DNA of 64,000 nt from positions 1 to 64,000 of the forward strand of contig JANQSH010000186.1 in assembly GCA_028284145.1 (NCBI GenBank), written 5' to 3'. The position numbers and the translations under genes are program-made. The notes beneath the pieces were generated by a model that worked only from the letters and a program-made list of their open reading frames with translations, was not told where the DNA came from and searched no databases. Each line of letters starts with the position of its first letter. Positions within the stretch are counted from its first letter, which is position 1. This stretch comes from Planctomycetaceae bacterium. GTDB taxonomy: Bacteria > Planctomycetota > Planctomycetia > Planctomycetales > Planctomycetaceae. Positions 1-13,092 of the stretch are shown one piece after another.

Positions 1-166
1 ATTGCCAGGAGTTCTTGCGACGAATTTCGGAGGTCAGTCCGCGAACATAAGTTTGTGCCCGTTGCCAGGCTTCCGTTCGAGCAAACAAGGGAGCCATCAA
101 TTCTGCCACCCGGTCCAGTTCCCGTTGCAATGCCTGAGCAGAAACGGTACTTGTTGTTCGATCCAT
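1..166 (-). CDS. IS701-like transposase, N-terminal fragment (cut by window edge)
   Basis: An open frame runs from ATG at 166 to the window edge, giving 55 residues. It starts MDRTTSTVSAQALQ and continues with RTEAWQRAQTYVRGL and RRKNSWQ. The order 'LxxLFxRxExxxRAxxYVRGL...RKNSW' is typical of the N-terminus of IS701-family DDE transposases, which recognise the element ends and move the IS by cut and paste. A strong ribosome site (AAGGAGGGG, near 175-183) lies upstream of the ATG. The catalytic domain is outside the window, so it cannot be told whether the element is intact. Sequence around 222-240 (CTACAACTGTAGTAGTAG on the plus strand) is palindromic and could be the end of the element, but this was not proved. 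Confidence 0.75.
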   Translation of the reverse strand, partial: MDRTTSTVSAQALQRELDRVAELMAPLFARTEAWQRAQTYVRGLTSEIRRKNSWQ

Positions 167-345
167 CGCTCAATCCCCTCCTTGAAGACGGAACGAAAGA
201 TAGAAAAATCGAATCTACAACTGTAGTAGTAGTTTTATCGTAGCGGCTGGCGGACCATTTGGAACTAACATACCCGTTCGGATGACGCTACGGTTATCTC
301 GGATGCGATCTAATTCTTCGGCATCGAGGATTTCCTCAAGCGGCT

Positions 346-1770
346 TTACTTTCTCTTCGGTCGGTAAAGGTGCGTTGCCTGACCGATTACACTCTCGGCA
401 GATTCCATAATCGTTTCCGAAAGTGTCGGATGAGCATGGATGCTGTCGGCCAGTTCGCGTGCGACAACTGCCATCTCCACAGCAATCACACCTTCAGCGA
501 TCATTTCCCCTGCACCGCGTCCGACAATTCCCATCCCAAGCACTCGTGAAGTCTCCTTGTCGGTGATCAGTTTTGTCAGGCCATCAGTTTGTGCCAGTGA
601 CTGCGCGCGTCCCGATGCAGCCCAAGGGAACCGGGAGACGTTTACATCCAGCTTGCGCTGTTTCGCTTCGGTTTCCGTCACGCCACACCAGGCAATTTCG
701 GGATCAGTAAAGACCACCGCAGGGATTGCGATGTAATCGAATGCAGATGGTTCACCGACAATCGCCTCGACAGCAACTTTCGCTTCGCGCGTCGCTTTGT
801 GGGCCAACATCGGTTCACCGGCCACATCACCAATCGCGTAAATGTGCGAAACGGAAGTCTGTCGCTGTGCGTTGATCGTCACAAACCCCTTCTCGTCGAT
901 CGCCACACCCGCAGCCTCAAGACCAACACCCTGCGAATTAGGACGGCGACCAATCGAGACCAGTACCCGGTCAAACATTTCGGTTTTCGTTTCGCCGTCA
1001 TGTTCAAGCGAGGCGACAATCCCGTCATCAGTCGCTTCGAGGCCCGCCACTCTGGTATCGAGGTTGATCGCCTTGAAGATTTTTTCCAGCCGTCTTTTCA
1101 ACGGGCCGATCAGGTCGCGATCGCAACCCGGCAGTAATCTGGAAGTCATCTCCACGACTGTGACTTCCGAACCCAAAGACGAATAGACTGTTCCCATCTC
1201 CAAACCGATATACCCACCTCCAATGACGAGCAGCCTGTCGGGAACATCTTCCAGCGCCAGTGCACCGGTGGAATCCATCACGCGCGAGTCACCGATGTCA
1301 AAAAAGCCGGGCATTGCTGGTGAAGAACCAGTGGCAATGATGGCTTTATCGAACGTCAGCGTTGTCTGCTGGCCATCGAGATGATCCAACAATAATGTAT
1401 TCGCGTCCTGAAATATGCCACGCGCGTTGATCATCTTCACGCCACGCGTCCTGGCGAGTTCACCAATGCCCCCGGTCAATTTTCCGATGACGCTGTTTTT
1501 GAAATCGCGTAATTTGTCGAGATCGATCTTTGGGTTCTCGAAAGTAATCCCCGCATGTTCGACTTCGCGCGTTTCGTGCAACAATTGGGCGACATGCAGC
1601 AACGCCTTGGACGGAATACAACCACGATGCAGACAAACTCCCCCCGGTTTTTCTTCGGCATTGACGAGCGTCACATCGAGTCCGTGGTCGGCTGCTTCAA
1701 ATGCGGCCGGATATCCACCAGGACCTGCCCCAAGAACGACAAGTTCCGTGTGCTGTTTTGTATCTGTCAT
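346..1770 (-). CDS. lpdA: Dihydrolipoyl dehydrogenase (E3 of pyruvate dehydrogenase)
   Basis: 474-residue flavoprotein that reoxidises the dihydrolipoyl group of the E2 subunit and passes electrons to NAD+. The N-terminal FAD-binding Rossmann motif is [10 protein letters not shown] (about residues 14-23). The redox-active disulfide motif [13 protein letters not shown] has Cys46 and Cys51. A second dinucleotide motif, [10 protein letters not shown], lies mid-protein, followed by YAIGDVAG for FAD contact. The C-terminal HAHPTLSE carries the His-Glu pair of the active site. Length is normal for the family. It is the last gene of an aceE-aceF-lpd run on the minus strand, 82 bp after aceF, so it most likely serves the pyruvate dehydrogenase complex. 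Confidence 0.96.
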   Translation of the reverse strand: MTDTKQHTELVVLGAGPGGYPAAFEAADHGLDVTLVNAEEKPGGVCLHRGCIPSKALLHVAQLLHETREVEHAGITFENPKIDLDKLRDFKNSVIGKLTGGIGELARTRGVKMINARGIFQDANTLLLDHLDGQQTTLTFDKAIIATGSSPAMPGFFDIGDSRVMDSTGALALEDVPDRLLVIGGGYIGLEMGTVYSSLGSEVTVVEMTSRLLPGCDRDLIGPLKRRLEKIFKAINLDTRVAGLEATDDGIVASLEHDGETKTEMFDRVLVSIGRRPNSQGVGLEAAGVAIDEKGFVTINAQRQTSVSHIYAIGDVAGEPMLAHKATREAKVAVEAIVGEPSAFDYIAIPAVVFTDPEIAWCGVTETEAKQRKLDVNVSRFPWAASGRAQSLAQTDGLTKLITDKETSRVLGMGIVGRGAGEMIAEGVIAVEMAVVARELADSIHAHPTLSETIMESAESVIGQATHLYRPKRK

Positions 1771-1852
1771 GAGAGAACCTTCAATTGTCGTGCGAACCGC
1801 AAGGCGATGCGGCGCATTTTTCGTGTATGGAACGAACCGTGTGATCTTACGA

Positions 1853-3202
1853 CTACATCGCGACCAACAGTTGAATCCAGTCGGAAAGCGATTGCGACAA
1901 TTTCACGATGAAACGGGCGGCATCAGCTCCGTTGACAACGCGGTGATCGTACGAGAGTGACAACGGCAGCTTGAGCCGTTCTTTCACTTCGCCATCAACC
2001 AGTTCGAGTTGCTTTTGAGATCGCGACAACCCAAGAATCGCCACTTCCGGTGGATTGATGATCGGTGTGAACGACGTCCCGCCAATGCCTCCGAGGTTGG
2101 TAATCGTGAATGTCGCGCCGGTCATTTCATCCATCGACAACCGACGCTCTCTGGCGCGACCGGCAATGTCGGTCAAGTCAGCCGCGATTTCGCGGATCGA
2201 CTTCCTGTCCGCGTCATGGACCACTGGCACGAGTAATCCATTCGGTGTATCGACCGCGACACCAATGTTGTAATACTGCTTCAAAATCAACTCGCCGCTG
2301 CCCATATCGAGGCTGGAATTGAAGATGGGCATGTCCTTGAGGACAGCAGTCACCGACTTGATGATGATGGCCGTCATCGTGACCTTGGGACCATCTTTGC
2401 CAATGGTCTGCGTGAATCGGCGGCGAGCTGATTCCAGATCAGTGATGTCGGCCAGATCGTGCTGCGTGACGTGCGGAATCGACTGCCACGCATAACTCAA
2501 ATTGGCAGCCGATGTTTTCGCAATCCTGTTCATCGCCCTGCGTTCGACCGGTCCCCATTTGGTAAAGTCGGGAAGTTGTGGTGCAGCCATCGAGGAGATG
2601 ACTGCCGTTCTCGGTTCCTGTCTGGTCAGCGCCCGAACGTAAGCCTGCACATCATCACCGGTAATGCGACCACCTGGTCCGCTGCCGGTCACTTTTTCCA
2701 GGTTGACTCCCAACTCACGCGCCATCCTTCGCGTCGATGGACCAGCAGGAACGGGGACTTTGCCATCATCGTACGGGGCATCTGAATCGAGTGGAGTTTT
2801 TGCTGCTGGAGCAGAAGTTGTTGCAACCGGCTTTGATTCAGTTGGCGTGGGAACTGTTTTTTTTTCAGCGAGCGATGGTTCCTGTTTTTCTTCAGTGGGT
2901 CCCTTCTCTGCAGGTTTCTCTTCCGTAGCTCTGTCTTCTTTTGCTGGTGTGTCGCCCGCTCCGCCATCACTGCTGATGACCAGCAGAGGGCTGCCAATCG
3001 GCACCGAATCCCCTTCGGAGACAAAGATCTTGGAAATCACGCCGGCATGCGGACATTCGATTTCCGCAACCGCCTTGTCGGTTTCGACTTCCATGACTAC
3101 CTGCCCGGCTTCGATACGATCTCCCTCAGACACGACAATCTCTGCGATGTCGGCCGCTTCCACTCCTTCAGAAACTTCGGGAAGTTTGAATTCGATGGTC
3201 AT
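1853..3202 (-). CDS. aceF: Pyruvate dehydrogenase E2, dihydrolipoyl acetyltransferase
   Basis: 449-residue core subunit that transfers the acetyl group from lipoate to CoA. A single lipoyl domain covers residues 1-75, with the lipoylated Lys43 in [10 protein letters not shown] long Glu/Pro/Thr/Lys-rich linker follows (about 85-150), then the peripheral subunit-binding domain ([16 protein letters not shown], about 155-190). The catalytic acetyltransferase domain carries the active-site motif [15 protein letters not shown] near the C-terminus. E. coli AceF has three lipoyl domains; one is also common in bacteria. ATG at 3202 directly opens the lipoyl domain. Lies 106 bp downstream of aceE and in the same operon. 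Confidence 0.95.
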   Translation of the reverse strand: MTIEFKLPEVSEGVEAADIAEIVVSEGDRIEAGQVVMEVETDKAVAEIECPHAGVISKIFVSEGDSVPIGSPLLVISSDGGAGDTPAKEDRATEEKPAEKGPTEEKQEPSLAEKKTVPTPTESKPVATTSAPAAKTPLDSDAPYDDGKVPVPAGPSTRRMARELGVNLEKVTGSGPGGRITGDDVQAYVRALTRQEPRTAVISSMAAPQLPDFTKWGPVERRAMNRIAKTSAANLSYAWQSIPHVTQHDLADITDLESARRRFTQTIGKDGPKVTMTAIIIKSVTAVLKDMPIFNSSLDMGSGELILKQYYNIGVAVDTPNGLLVPVVHDADRKSIREIAADLTDIAGRARERRLSMDEMTGATFTITNLGGIGGTSFTPIINPPEVAILGLSRSQKQLELVDGEVKERLKLPLSLSYDHRVVNGADAARFIVKLSQSLSDWIQLLVAM

Positions 3203-3308
3203 TTCACTTCTTTTCTTGCTGATTTCTCTTTGGGACCTGGTGGTGTCTCCGTCATGTTTTTTTCACCGGTTCAATCGAGTGCAATCGCGTCGTTCAACTC
3301 ACCGCCTG

Positions 3309-5996
3309 CTATGCCATCACAGGGTCGATCTTTTCAGGATCGATTTGCAACTGCTTCAGCACTTTGGGCAGTTTGGCTTTGTCGAATTCTCCAAGCTCCG
3401 CCAACGCATGTAACGTGTTGTAGGCTGTGCATTCGGCATCAATTTCAAAATGACGCCGCAATGCTGGTCGGGTATCGCTGCGACCAAAGCCATCCGTCCC
3501 GAGAGTGTAATAGACGCCCGGCACCCACGATCGGATTTGATCGGGAACGCGTCGCACGTTATCGCTGGTGGCGATGAACGGGCCGTTCACATCGGCCAAT
3601 GTCTCTTCAAGGAAACTCTTTTGGGGAATTTCCTGCGGATGCAGGCGGTTCCACCGTTCAACCGCTTCGGCGTCACGACGGAGTTCGCTGTAACTGGTCA
3701 CGCTCCAGACGTCACTGGCAATACCATACTGATCTGCCAGAATCTCCTGTGCACGCAAGGCTTCCCGCAGGATCGTACCACTGCCAAAGAGTTGCGGACG
3801 AGATTTTGCTTTTGGACTGTCGACATCTTTGCTCTGGAAATGATACATCCCCTTGAGAATACCATCGGTGATACCTTCGGGCATTTCGGGTTGCAGGTAG
3901 TTCTCGTTATAGACGCTGATGTAATAGAAAATGCATTCGTCATCGACATACATCCGCTTTAAGCCATCTTGAATAATGACGGTCAATTCGTAAGCGAAAG
4001 CCGGGTCATACGCCATGATTGTGGGAACGGTCGTCGCGACGAGCTGACTATGGCCATCTTCGTGCTGCAGGCCTTCCCCATTGAGCGTTGTGCGACCGGA
4101 TGTGCCACCAATCAGGAAACCTTTGACGCGCGAATCTGCCGCCGCCCAGATCAGATCGCCGACGCGCTGGAAGCCGAACATCGAGTAGTAGATGTAGAAT
4201 GGCACCATATTGACGCCGAGGTTGGCATAGGATGTGCCCGCCGCAATGAATGAGGACATTGCCCCTGCTTCATTGATCCCCTCTTCGAGAATCTGGCCAT
4301 CTTTCGATTCTTTGTAATACATCAACTGGTCGGCATCGACTGGTTCATAAAGCTGCCCCTTGCTGGCATAGATACCACACTGCCGGAACAGGCCTTCCAT
4401 CCCGAAGGTTCGTGCTTCATCGGGAATAATGGGAACAACGTGCGGGCCGACCTTTTTGTCTTTGAGCAGCGTGCTGAGGAACTGGCCGAACGCCATCGTT
4501 GTCGAGGCTTCCCGATCGCCACTTCCCTGCAAAAATTTTGCGTAGGATTCGATCGGCGCAATTTCGAGCCGATCCTGCGTTGGACGTCGTGCCGGGAGGT
4601 ATCCCCCCAGCTCATTGCGACGATTCTGCAGGTATTTGTACTCGGCACTCTCCTCGGGAGGGCGGTAAAATGGCATGTCCTTGATTTGATCGTCACCGAT
4701 CGGAATTCCAAATCGCGATCGAAAGGCACGGAGTTCATCCTCATTTGCCTTTTTGACGTTGTGCGCCACGTTGCGACCTTCCCCCGCTTCGCCCAGACCG
4801 TAACCTTTAATCGTCTTGGCAAGAATGACAGTCGGTGCCCCCTGATGGTCAAACGCTGCTTTGTAAGCTGCGTACACTTTTTCAGGGTCGTGGCCGCCTC
4901 GCTTCATCTTTTCGAGTTGAGTGTCCGACAGGCTTTCGCTCGTCTTCATAAGATCGGGAGAAGCACCGAAAAAGTGATCGCGGATGTAGGCTCCTGCTTC
5001 AACACTGTATTTCTGATACTGTCCATCGACGATTTCGCCCATCCGTTTGACGAGTTTGCCATCTTCATCTTTCGCCAGCATTGGATCCCAGTCGGACCCC
5101 CAGATGACCTTGATGCAGTTCCAGCCAGCACCACGAAAGGCTGCTTCCAACTCCTGAATGATCTTTCCATTGCCTCGAACCGGACCGTCCAAACGCTGCA
5201 GATTGCAGTTAATGACCCAGATCAGATTGTCCAGATTTTCCCTCGAGGCAAGCGTAATCGCGCCGAGTGTTTCCGGCTCATCCACTTCTCCATCGCCGAC
5301 GAAGCACCAGACCTTCGACTTGGAGGTGTCCAGCAGTCCGCGATGTTCCATATACCGAAGAAACCGGGCATGGTAGATCGACATCAACGGGCCGAGGCCC
5401 ATCGAAACCGTTGGAAACTGCCAGAAGTCCGGCATCAACCACGGGTGTGGATAGGACGATAATCCGCCATCTCGCGGAATTTCACGTCGAAAGCGTTGCA
5501 GATGCTCTTCCGATAAACGTCCTTCCACATAAGCCCGAGCGTAAATTCCCGGCGATGCGTGTCCCTGGAAGTAAACCAGATCGCCCGTATGATCCTGCGT
5601 GCGCGCATGGAAGAAATGATTGAACCCGACTTCATACAACGTGGCCGACGAAGCGTAGGTGGAAATATGCCCGCCGATTCCATCGAACTCCTTATTCGCC
5701 CGCACAACCATCGCCATCGCATTCCAACGAATGATGCTTTTGATGCGGCGTTCAATTTCGATGTTGCCGGGAAATCGCGACTGTTGATCGACAGGAATGG
5801 AATTGATGTACGGCGTGTTCGCCGTAAAGGGCATCGTTACTCCTCGCAGGTAGGCGTGTTCCTGCAGTACGACCAGTAATTCGCGCAGCTTCTGCGGGCC
5901 ATAGCGATGCAGAACATCCTCGAGTGACTCAAACCACTCCTCGAGTTCTCCCTCATCAATCGCAGAAATGGTGTCAGCTATCAAAGTATCGGACAT
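3309..5996 (-). CDS. aceE: Pyruvate dehydrogenase E1 (homodimeric type)
   Basis: 895-residue thiamine-diphosphate enzyme that decarboxylates pyruvate and acetylates the lipoyl group of E2. Length and architecture match the single-chain AceE type, not the alpha/beta type. The ThDP-binding motif is seen as GDGEVDEPETLG with the closing NCNLQRLDG. Family-specific segments such as FFHARTQDHTGDLVYFQGHA, RRWRSA-like histidine contacts and NEAGAMSSFIAAGTSYAN (pyrimidine domain) are present. First gene of aceE-aceF-lpd, so the promoter should be in 5997-6200 on the minus strand. No regulatory site was recognised there. Full length and no frameshift. Confidence 0.96.
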   Translation of the reverse strand: MSDTLIADTISAIDEGELEEWFESLEDVLHRYGPQKLRELLVVLQEHAYLRGVTMPFTANTPYINSIPVDQQSRFPGNIEIERRIKSIIRWNAMAMVVRANKEFDGIGGHISTYASSATLYEVGFNHFFHARTQDHTGDLVYFQGHASPGIYARAYVEGRLSEEHLQRFRREIPRDGGLSSYPHPWLMPDFWQFPTVSMGLGPLMSIYHARFLRYMEHRGLLDTSKSKVWCFVGDGEVDEPETLGAITLASRENLDNLIWVINCNLQRLDGPVRGNGKIIQELEAAFRGAGWNCIKVIWGSDWDPMLAKDEDGKLVKRMGEIVDGQYQKYSVEAGAYIRDHFFGASPDLMKTSESLSDTQLEKMKRGGHDPEKVYAAYKAAFDHQGAPTVILAKTIKGYGLGEAGEGRNVAHNVKKANEDELRAFRSRFGIPIGDDQIKDMPFYRPPEESAEYKYLQNRRNELGGYLPARRPTQDRLEIAPIESYAKFLQGSGDREASTTMAFGQFLSTLLKDKKVGPHVVPIIPDEARTFGMEGLFRQCGIYASKGQLYEPVDADQLMYYKESKDGQILEEGINEAGAMSSFIAAGTSYANLGVNMVPFYIYYSMFGFQRVGDLIWAAADSRVKGFLIGGTSGRTTLNGEGLQHEDGHSQLVATTVPTIMAYDPAFAYELTVIIQDGLKRMYVDDECIFYYISVYNENYLQPEMPEGITDGILKGMYHFQSKDVDSPKAKSRPQLFGSGTILREALRAQEILADQYGIASDVWSVTSYSELRRDAEAVERWNRLHPQEIPQKSFLEETLADVNGPFIATSDNVRRVPDQIRSWVPGVYYTLGTDGFGRSDTRPALRRHFEIDAECTAYNTLHALAELGEFDKAKLPKVLKQLQIDPEKIDPVMA

Positions 5997-6332
5997 TCAG
6001 TTTCCCGTTCCAGATTCGGTATTTCAAAATGAACGTTCCAGTTGTTCCTGTCGGCCCATTCTCGGGATGAGATCGGGTGAAACAGCAAATATGGATTTCG
6101 CAACAGTCCTGTAATCCCCTTCGTCACACGCCTTATTCGGCTGAATGAAGAATGACGCCGATTCTGTTTTGAACCGTTTGTGGAATTAACAGCAGGGGCC
6201 AATTTTTGTTTGACCGGTCAAATTGTCTTCCCGGACTCCTCCGTCGACAGGAATGGATATACTCCATATACAAATCAGCAACATTCCATCGGCACGTCGC
6301 AAAACGGACGATTCAAAGTGTGCCCGGAGTTC

Positions 6333-6376
6333 AGCCCCCCACGAGCCAGAGACGTCACACAAAAAGGTAAACTACA
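6333..6376 (-). repeat. Dispersed ~102-bp element, partial copy
   Basis: Only the half carrying CCCCACGAGCCAGAGACG, TCACAC and AAAGGTAAACTAC is recognisable. The GTAATACGCTC half is missing or too diverged to see. Confidence 0.7.
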
Positions 6377-6582
6377 ATGATAATTCTGATCTTGAGGCCT
6401 TCAAGTCAGTTGGACTCTCAAGTCGCCGGTTTTGAACAGAACAAACTGTCAGAATCGAAATCTCCGGCCATTCTCATCAATTGACACTAATGCAAACACC
6501 GGGATTGGTCGGCGACAACGCATGTGTATTTCGACAACTCCGAACGGACCATCACTCGCCCAATAATAACACGGTGTTGATC

Positions 6583-6690
6583 TAAAGCGTTTTACACTTA
6601 TTTTCGTGTCCTCAAAGAACGGCTTTCAAGCCTGCAAACTTCAGGCTCCCACGAAGCAGAAACGTTACAGGAAAGAGATGACTGCTCTTA
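6583..6690 (-). repeat. Dispersed ~102-bp element, diverged full-length copy
   Basis: Begins TAAAGCGTTTTACACTT, continues through AAGCCTGCAAAC and GGCTCCCACGA, and ends GACTGCTCTTA. All parts are in order but with many substitutions, so this is an old copy. It lies 134 bp upstream of nqrA. Confidence 0.75.
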
Positions 6691-6793
6691 CGAATTGACA
6701 ACTCTTTGATTACGCCGTGCCGATTGACTACCAAAAAAACAACCGGCGTGTATCATACCAGCAGCACCACCAAGGTTGGAACGACGTCGCTGA

Positions 6794-8170
<1,377 letters not shown>

Positions 8171-8385
8171 GACGCCTTGGATGAAATCGATTTGTCAACA
8201 ATTTCACCCCCAACAACTGTGACTGTCTCGCCCCGGTTTTTTCACTGTCGTAGATGTCAACGCCTCATCACCACTCCTTGACCCCGCAGTCACCGAAGAT
8301 CGATTGGTTTCCAAACGGTGAGGTTTGGTTTTTGACTGGAAACAATACGCCTTCTGGATGATTTGAATTCCACAGAAACAAACGC

Positions 8386-9639
8386 ATGAAACAGATACGA
8401 CAGCTTTTCGACCGCGTGGAACCCATGTTCAAAGAGGGTGGGGGGCTGGAAAAGTTTTACCCGCTTTATGAATCGCTTGACACGTTCCTCTACACGCCGA
8501 CGGACGTAACGATGAACGCATCGCATGTGCGCGATGCTCTCGACCAGAAGCGGATGATGAGCATTGTGATCGTTGCCCTGCTGCCGTGTATTGCCATGGC
8601 GCTTTGGAACACGGGCTATCAGGCCAATCTTGCCATCGCCACGATGGATGGTGTCGACTCGGCGTCCGGTTGGCGGGAAGTCGTATTGTCCATGTTTGGT
8701 GTTGGATATGATCCCACCAGCCTGTGGGACAACGTCATGCATGGGCTGGTCTTCTTTCTCCCGGTTTACATCGTCTGCATGGCGGTCGGCGGAGCATGGG
8801 AAGTCCTCTTTGCAATCGTTCGTGGCCATGAGGTCAACGAAGGGTTCCTCGTCACAGGCATGTTGTTCCCGCTCACTCTACCCGCGACAATTCCACTCTG
8901 GCAGGTTGCCGTTGGTATCAGCTTTGGAGTTGTGATTGGTAAGGAGATCTTCGGCGGGACGGGACGAAATTTTCTCAATCCCGCTTTAACGGCTCGAGCG
9001 TTTTTGTATTTCGCATACCCCGGACAGATTATCGGCAGTGAAGTCTGGACGGCTGTTGATGGTTTCAGCGGTGCGACCATTCTCGGCGCACTGGCTGACG
9101 CCGAAGGCAAAACCGGAATGGCCGCCATTACCGGAGCCGCAAATGGACTCAACATCAGTTGGATAGATGCCTTCCTGGGCAACATTCAGGGTTCCATGGG
9201 TGAAACTTCGACGTTGGCCTGTCTGATCGGAGCAGTGATCCTGATCGGAACGGGCATTGGATCGTGGCGGATCATGGCAGGTGTTGTACTTGGTGCGGGC
9301 GTTTTTTCCACATTCCTCTGCTTACTGCCGATGGACATGATCTTTCAGTGGAATCCCATGTTTACAATGCCTCCGCACTGGCATCTTGTTGTGGGGGGAT
9401 TTGCCTTCGGCACAGTTTTTATGGCAACCGATCCCGTTTCCGCATCGATGACCGAAACCGGGAAATGGGCCTTCGGGATTTTGATCGGTGGGATGACGAT
9501 TCTGATTCGCGTCATTAACCCTGCCTTTCCGGAAGGTATCATGCTGGCAATTCTGTTCGGAAACGTTTTCGCGCCACTCATTGACTATTTCGTCGTTCAG
9601 GCCAACATCAAACGGAGGAGAGCACGCCATGCGACGTGA
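8386..9639 (+). CDS. nqrB: Na+-NQR subunit B (covalent FMN, riboflavin, Na+ channel)
   Basis: 417-residue integral membrane subunit with about ten hydrophobic segments. It carries a covalently bound FMN through a threonine; the site is visible as [12 protein letters not shown] with Thr231 in the SGAT motif, close to the position known in Vibrio NqrB. Conserved [15 protein letters not shown] and [12 protein letters not shown] segments support the assignment. The stop codon overlaps the start of nqrC by 11 bp, suggesting translational coupling. Flavin attachment should be done by the ApbE encoded at 13093. Confidence 0.96.
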   Translation: MKQIRQLFDRVEPMFKEGGGLEKFYPLYESLDTFLYTPTDVTMNASHVRDALDQKRMMSIVIVALLPCIAMALWNTGYQANLAIATMDGVDSASGWREVVLSMFGVGYDPTSLWDNVMHGLVFFLPVYIVCMAVGGAWEVLFAIVRGHEVNEGFLVTGMLFPLTLPATIPLWQVAVGISFGVVIGKEIFGGTGRNFLNPALTARAFLYFAYPGQIIGSEVWTAVDGFSGATILGALADAEGKTGMAAITGAANGLNISWIDAFLGNIQGSMGETSTLACLIGAVILIGTGIGSWRIMAGVVLGAGVFSTFLCLLPMDMIFQWNPMFTMPPHWHLVVGGFAFGTVFMATDPVSASMTETGKWAFGILIGGMTILIRVINPAFPEGIMLAILFGNVFAPLIDYFVVQANIKRRRARHAT

Positions 9640-10456
9640 ATCTGTCGGACATACGCTGCTGGTCGCGTTCCTGCTCTGTGTTGTCTGCTCGACATTGGTC
9701 TCCGGCGCGGCATATCTGCTGAAAGACCGGCAGGCGGCCAATGTGGTTATTGAAGTCCAGAAGAACATCCTCTCTGCCGCTGGGATCTATGATGAGGAAA
9801 AACATAATCGCAGCGATGTGCCAGAGCTTTACGAGAAGCACATTGTCGATCTCATTGTGGAACTCGATACCGGCAGGATCGTCGAACCATCGGAGTTGGG
9901 GTTCGAGTCAGCTGTGGATTTCAACCAGTTCAAAGCGGCTTCCGATCCTGAATTGAGCCGCAAGTTGACCAGCGAAGAAGACATCGCCATCATCAAACAT
10001 CGGGAGAATTACTCACACGTTTACCGTGTGAAAAACACTGACGGATCACTTGGAAAGATCGTACTTCCCATGCGCGGCTATGGGCTCTGGTCCACGTTGT
10101 ATGGCTTTATTTCTCTGGATGCTGATGGCCAGACGATTCGCGGCTTGACGTTTTATGATCACAAAGAGACCCCGGGATTGGGTGGTGAGGTTGACAATCC
10201 AAAATGGAAATCTCAGTGGAGTGATCCCGACGAAACAAAATATGTCTACGGACCAGATGGCAATGTCCAGATCGAGGTGACGAAAGCGGGTGGTGTTTCC
10301 AACGATCCGGAGAAACGGAAGCATCAGGTCGATGGGCTCTCTGGTGCAACGATCACCACGCGCGGGGTGAGTTATCTGCTGGAATTCTGGCTCGGCCCAC
10401 TCGGATTCAAAAACTACCTCGAACAAGTTCAATCGTCTGAGACGTCAGGAGAGTGA
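9629..10456 (+). CDS. nqrC: Na+-NQR subunit C (covalent FMN, periplasmic)
   Basis: 275 residues. One N-terminal membrane anchor ([18 protein letters not shown]) is followed by a periplasmic FMN-binding domain. The covalent flavin site is [13 protein letters not shown] with Thr241. The segment [12 protein letters not shown] is typical of FMN-binding domains in NqrC and RnfG. ATG at 9629 was chosen because GGAGGAG lies 8 bp upstream and the protein then begins directly with the anchor; an upstream in-frame ATG at 9581 would lie deep inside nqrB. Overlaps nqrB by 11 bp; nqrD follows after 3 bp. Confidence 0.96.
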   Translation: MRRESVGHTLLVAFLLCVVCSTLVSGAAYLLKDRQAANVVIEVQKNILSAAGIYDEEKHNRSDVPELYEKHIVDLIVELDTGRIVEPSELGFESAVDFNQFKAASDPELSRKLTSEEDIAIIKHRENYSHVYRVKNTDGSLGKIVLPMRGYGLWSTLYGFISLDADGQTIRGLTFYDHKETPGLGGEVDNPKWKSQWSDPDETKYVYGPDGNVQIEVTKAGGVSNDPEKRKHQVDGLSGATITTRGVSYLLEFWLGPLGFKNYLEQVQSSETSGE

Positions 10457-10459
10457 GCG

Positions 10460-11086
10460 ATGGCGAAATCATCGACCTTGGATGTCTTTTATAGTCCGGT
10501 GTTCGACAATAACCCAATTGCCGTACAGGTGCTTGGCATCTGCTCGGCTCTGGCGGTGACTGCGAAAATGGAGCCGACCATCGTGATGTGCATTGCCGTC
10601 ATCTTTGTTGTCGCCTTTTCCAACGCCGCCGTCAGCCTGATTCGCAGTCAGATCCCTAACAGCATTCGGATTATCGTACAGATGACGATCATCGCCTCAC
10701 TGGTGATCCTTGTCGATCAGATGCTCAAAGCCTTCGCATACACCGTCAGCCAGCAACTCTCGGTCTTTGTCGGGTTGATTATCACGAACTGTATCGTGAT
10801 GGGACGGGCAGAGGGCTACGCAATGAAAAACAGTGTCGGCATGAGTTTTCTCGACGGAGTTGGAAACGGATTGGGGTACAGCCTGATCCTCTTTGTCGTC
10901 GCGTTGTTTCGCGAGTTGTTCGGTGCCGGACAACTCTTCGGTGCTCAAATTTTGCCGGTTACCGGAGAGGGAGGCTGGTATGAGCCAAACGGAATGATGT
11001 TCCTGCCCCCCAGCGCATTTTTCCTGATCGGATTTTTTATCTGGGCCTTGCGGACGTGGAAACCGGAGCAGGTCGAAAGTTCCTGA
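10460..11086 (+). CDS. nqrD: Na+-NQR subunit D
   Basis: 208-residue membrane subunit with six hydrophobic segments, homologous to NqrE and the Rnf A/E subunits. Conserved parts include [17 protein letters not shown] and the Cys-bearing [14 protein letters not shown]. Together with NqrE it binds the intramembrane iron centre that shuttles electrons from NqrF to NqrC. Starts 3 bp after the nqrC stop. Confidence 0.95.
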   Translation: MAKSSTLDVFYSPVFDNNPIAVQVLGICSALAVTAKMEPTIVMCIAVIFVVAFSNAAVSLIRSQIPNSIRIIVQMTIIASLVILVDQMLKAFAYTVSQQLSVFVGLIITNCIVMGRAEGYAMKNSVGMSFLDGVGNGLGYSLILFVVALFRELFGAGQLFGAQILPVTGEGGWYEPNGMMFLPPSAFFLIGFFIWALRTWKPEQVESS

Positions 11087-11154
11087 ACGAACTCCGGATG
11101 ACCTTCGAATCATCACGGAATTCATGAAACCAGTTATTCGGATCGAACAGAACC

Positions 11155-11772
11155 ATGTTTGACTTTCAAGCCGACGTCAGTCTGCTCGTCAATTCGATGT
11201 TTCGGGATAACCTCGCCCTGGCGTACTTCCTTGGCATGTGTACATTTCTCGCTGTATCGAAAGAAGTGAAAACGGCTCTCGGGCTGGGCGTGGCAGTGAT
11301 CACCATCCAGACGATCACCGTTCCAATGAACAACATCATCTACCAGTATCTGCTCAAAGAGGGAGCCTTGACACGGATCAGTTCATCGTTCCCCAATGTC
11401 GATCTGACTTTTCTGGGGTTGATCAGCTATATCGGTGTCATCGCCGCAATGGTGCAGATTCTGGAGATGACCCTCGATCGGTTCTTTCCCAAACTCCATT
11501 CGGCGTTGGGTATTTTTCTGCCTCTCATCACTGTGAACTGCGCGATTCTGGGGGCTTCGCTGTTCATGGTGGAGAAGGAATACACATTCCGCCAATCCGT
11601 TGTGTACGGCTTGGGATCGGGAACCGGCTGGGCATTGGCGATCGCTGCGCTGGCTGGTATCCGCGAGAAACTGAAATACAGCGATATCCCGGCCGGTTTA
11701 CGCGGCCTGGGCATCACGTTTATTACGGTTGGTCTCATGGCGTTGGCTTTCATGTCGTTTTCAGGCATTTAA
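11155..11772 (+). CDS. nqrE: Na+-NQR subunit E
   Basis: 205-residue membrane subunit paralogous to NqrD but with inverted topology. Conserved Cys-containing segments [19 protein letters not shown] and [14 protein letters not shown] are the two half-sites for the membrane iron centre. Six hydrophobic segments. 68 bp after nqrD and 76 bp before nqrF. Confidence 0.95.
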   Translation: MFDFQADVSLLVNSMFRDNLALAYFLGMCTFLAVSKEVKTALGLGVAVITIQTITVPMNNIIYQYLLKEGALTRISSSFPNVDLTFLGLISYIGVIAAMVQILEMTLDRFFPKLHSALGIFLPLITVNCAILGASLFMVEKEYTFRQSVVYGLGSGTGWALAIAALAGIREKLKYSDIPAGLRGLGITFITVGLMALAFMSFSGI

Positions 11773-11848
11773 TCACCGAGACTTGGTCGACACGATCGCC
11801 ACAAGAGTGATTGTCATCGTCCCGTTTTTTAGAGTTGGCAGCATACTC

Positions 11849-13069
11849 ATGGAAGTCATACTTGGCGTCGCAATGTTTACGACAGTCGTCGTACTGCTCG
11901 TGATTCTGATTCTTATCGCGAAATCGAAACTCGTTGCCTCGGGCAACGTCATGCTTGAGGTGAATGAGCAGAAGACGCTGGAAGTGCCCGCGGGTGGGAA
12001 ATTGCTCGGCGCTTTGGCGTCCAACGGAATCTTCGTGTCGTCAGCCTGTGGCGGTGGCGGAACATGCGCCCAATGTAAGGTCCACATCCATGAAGGTGGT
12101 GGTGAAATTCTCCCCACCGAACGCGGACACATCAATAAGCGGGAAGCGCAAGAGGGAATGCGACTTTCCTGTCAGGTGGCTGTCAAACAGGACATGAAAC
12201 TGGAAGTGCCGGACGAGGCATTGGAAACCAAAAAGTGGGAATGCACTGTTCGGTCCAACAGGAATGTCGCCACGTTCATCAAGGAACTGGTGCTCGAATT
12301 GCCCAAAGGTGAAGATGTCGCATTCAAACCGGGCGGTTACATTCAGATTGAATGCCCGCCCCACGACCTCAAATACTCAGACTTCAAAGTCGAAGAGGAA
12401 TACCACGAAGACTGGGACAAGTACAAATTGTGGGCGATCGAATCACATGTCGAAGAGGAGGTCATTCGTGCCTATTCGATGGCCAACTATCCGGGTGAAA
12501 AGGGGATCATCATGTTGAACGTCCGTGTGGCCACACCGCCGCCACGGACACCCGCAGGCACGCCACCCGGCAAAATGTCTTCCTACATCTTCAACCTGAA
12601 ACCGGGCGACAAATGCACGATCTCCGGGCCATATGGTGAATTCTTCATCAAAGAGACTGATGCCGAGATGATCTACATTGGCGGTGGTGCAGGCATGGCA
12701 CCGTTGCGATCCCACATTTTTGAACTCTTCAAGGAGCGCGGAACCAGGCGGAAAGTCTCTTACTGGTACGGAGCCCGCAGTGTTCGAGAGATCTTTTACG
12801 AAGATGAATTTGAGAAACTTGCGGAAGAAAACAACAATTTTTCGTTACACATCGCGTTGTCGGACCCGCTGCCGGAAGACAACTGGACCAGCTACACCGG
12901 CTTTATTCATCAAGTCCTCTACGACAATTATCTGAAAGATCACCCCGCGCCCGAAGATTGCGAATACTACATTTGTGGCCCCCCGATGATGCTGCAGGCT
13001 GTCCGTAACCTGCTGGATGACCTGGGTGTTGAACCTGAGAATGTCGCCTACGATGACTTCGGCGGGTAG
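11849..13069 (+). CDS. nqrF: Na+-NQR subunit F (NADH-oxidising, 2Fe-2S and FAD)
   Basis: 406 residues. An N-terminal membrane anchor ([14 protein letters not shown]) is followed by a 2Fe-2S ferredoxin domain with Cys67, Cys73, Cys76 and Cys108 ([13 protein letters not shown] and RLSCQV). Then come an FAD domain ([11 protein letters not shown]) and an NADH domain ([12 protein letters not shown] and [11 protein letters not shown]). It is the electron input module of the complex. ATG at 11849 is preferred over an in-frame GTG/ATG at 11729, which would overlap nqrE and add 40 residues not expected in NqrF. Confidence 0.96.
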   Translation: MEVILGVAMFTTVVVLLVILILIAKSKLVASGNVMLEVNEQKTLEVPAGGKLLGALASNGIFVSSACGGGGTCAQCKVHIHEGGGEILPTERGHINKREAQEGMRLSCQVAVKQDMKLEVPDEALETKKWECTVRSNRNVATFIKELVLELPKGEDVAFKPGGYIQIECPPHDLKYSDFKVEEEYHEDWDKYKLWAIESHVEEEVIRAYSMANYPGEKGIIMLNVRVATPPPRTPAGTPPGKMSSYIFNLKPGDKCTISGPYGEFFIKETDAEMIYIGGGAGMAPLRSHIFELFKERGTRRKVSYWYGARSVREIFYEDEFEKLAEENNNFSLHIALSDPLPEDNWTSYTGFIHQVLYDNYLKDHPAPEDCEYYICGPPMMLQAVRNLLDDLGVEPENVAYDDFGG

Positions 13070-13092
13070 CTGATGAAAGTACAGGCCAGGGC

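Noticed and set aside
196-360. Open minus-strand frame continuing past lpd in another frame ([19 protein letters not shown]...)
   Set aside because: It has no start codon or ribosome site of its own and overlaps the end of lpd; it may be a remnant, but the evidence is too thin.
4440-5462. 340-codon open frame on the plus strand
   Set aside because: Antisense to aceE, which is clearly the real gene.
6724-6756. Promoter for nqrA (TTGACT ... TATCAT)
   Set aside because: The spacer would be 21 bp, too long for a sigma-70 promoter.
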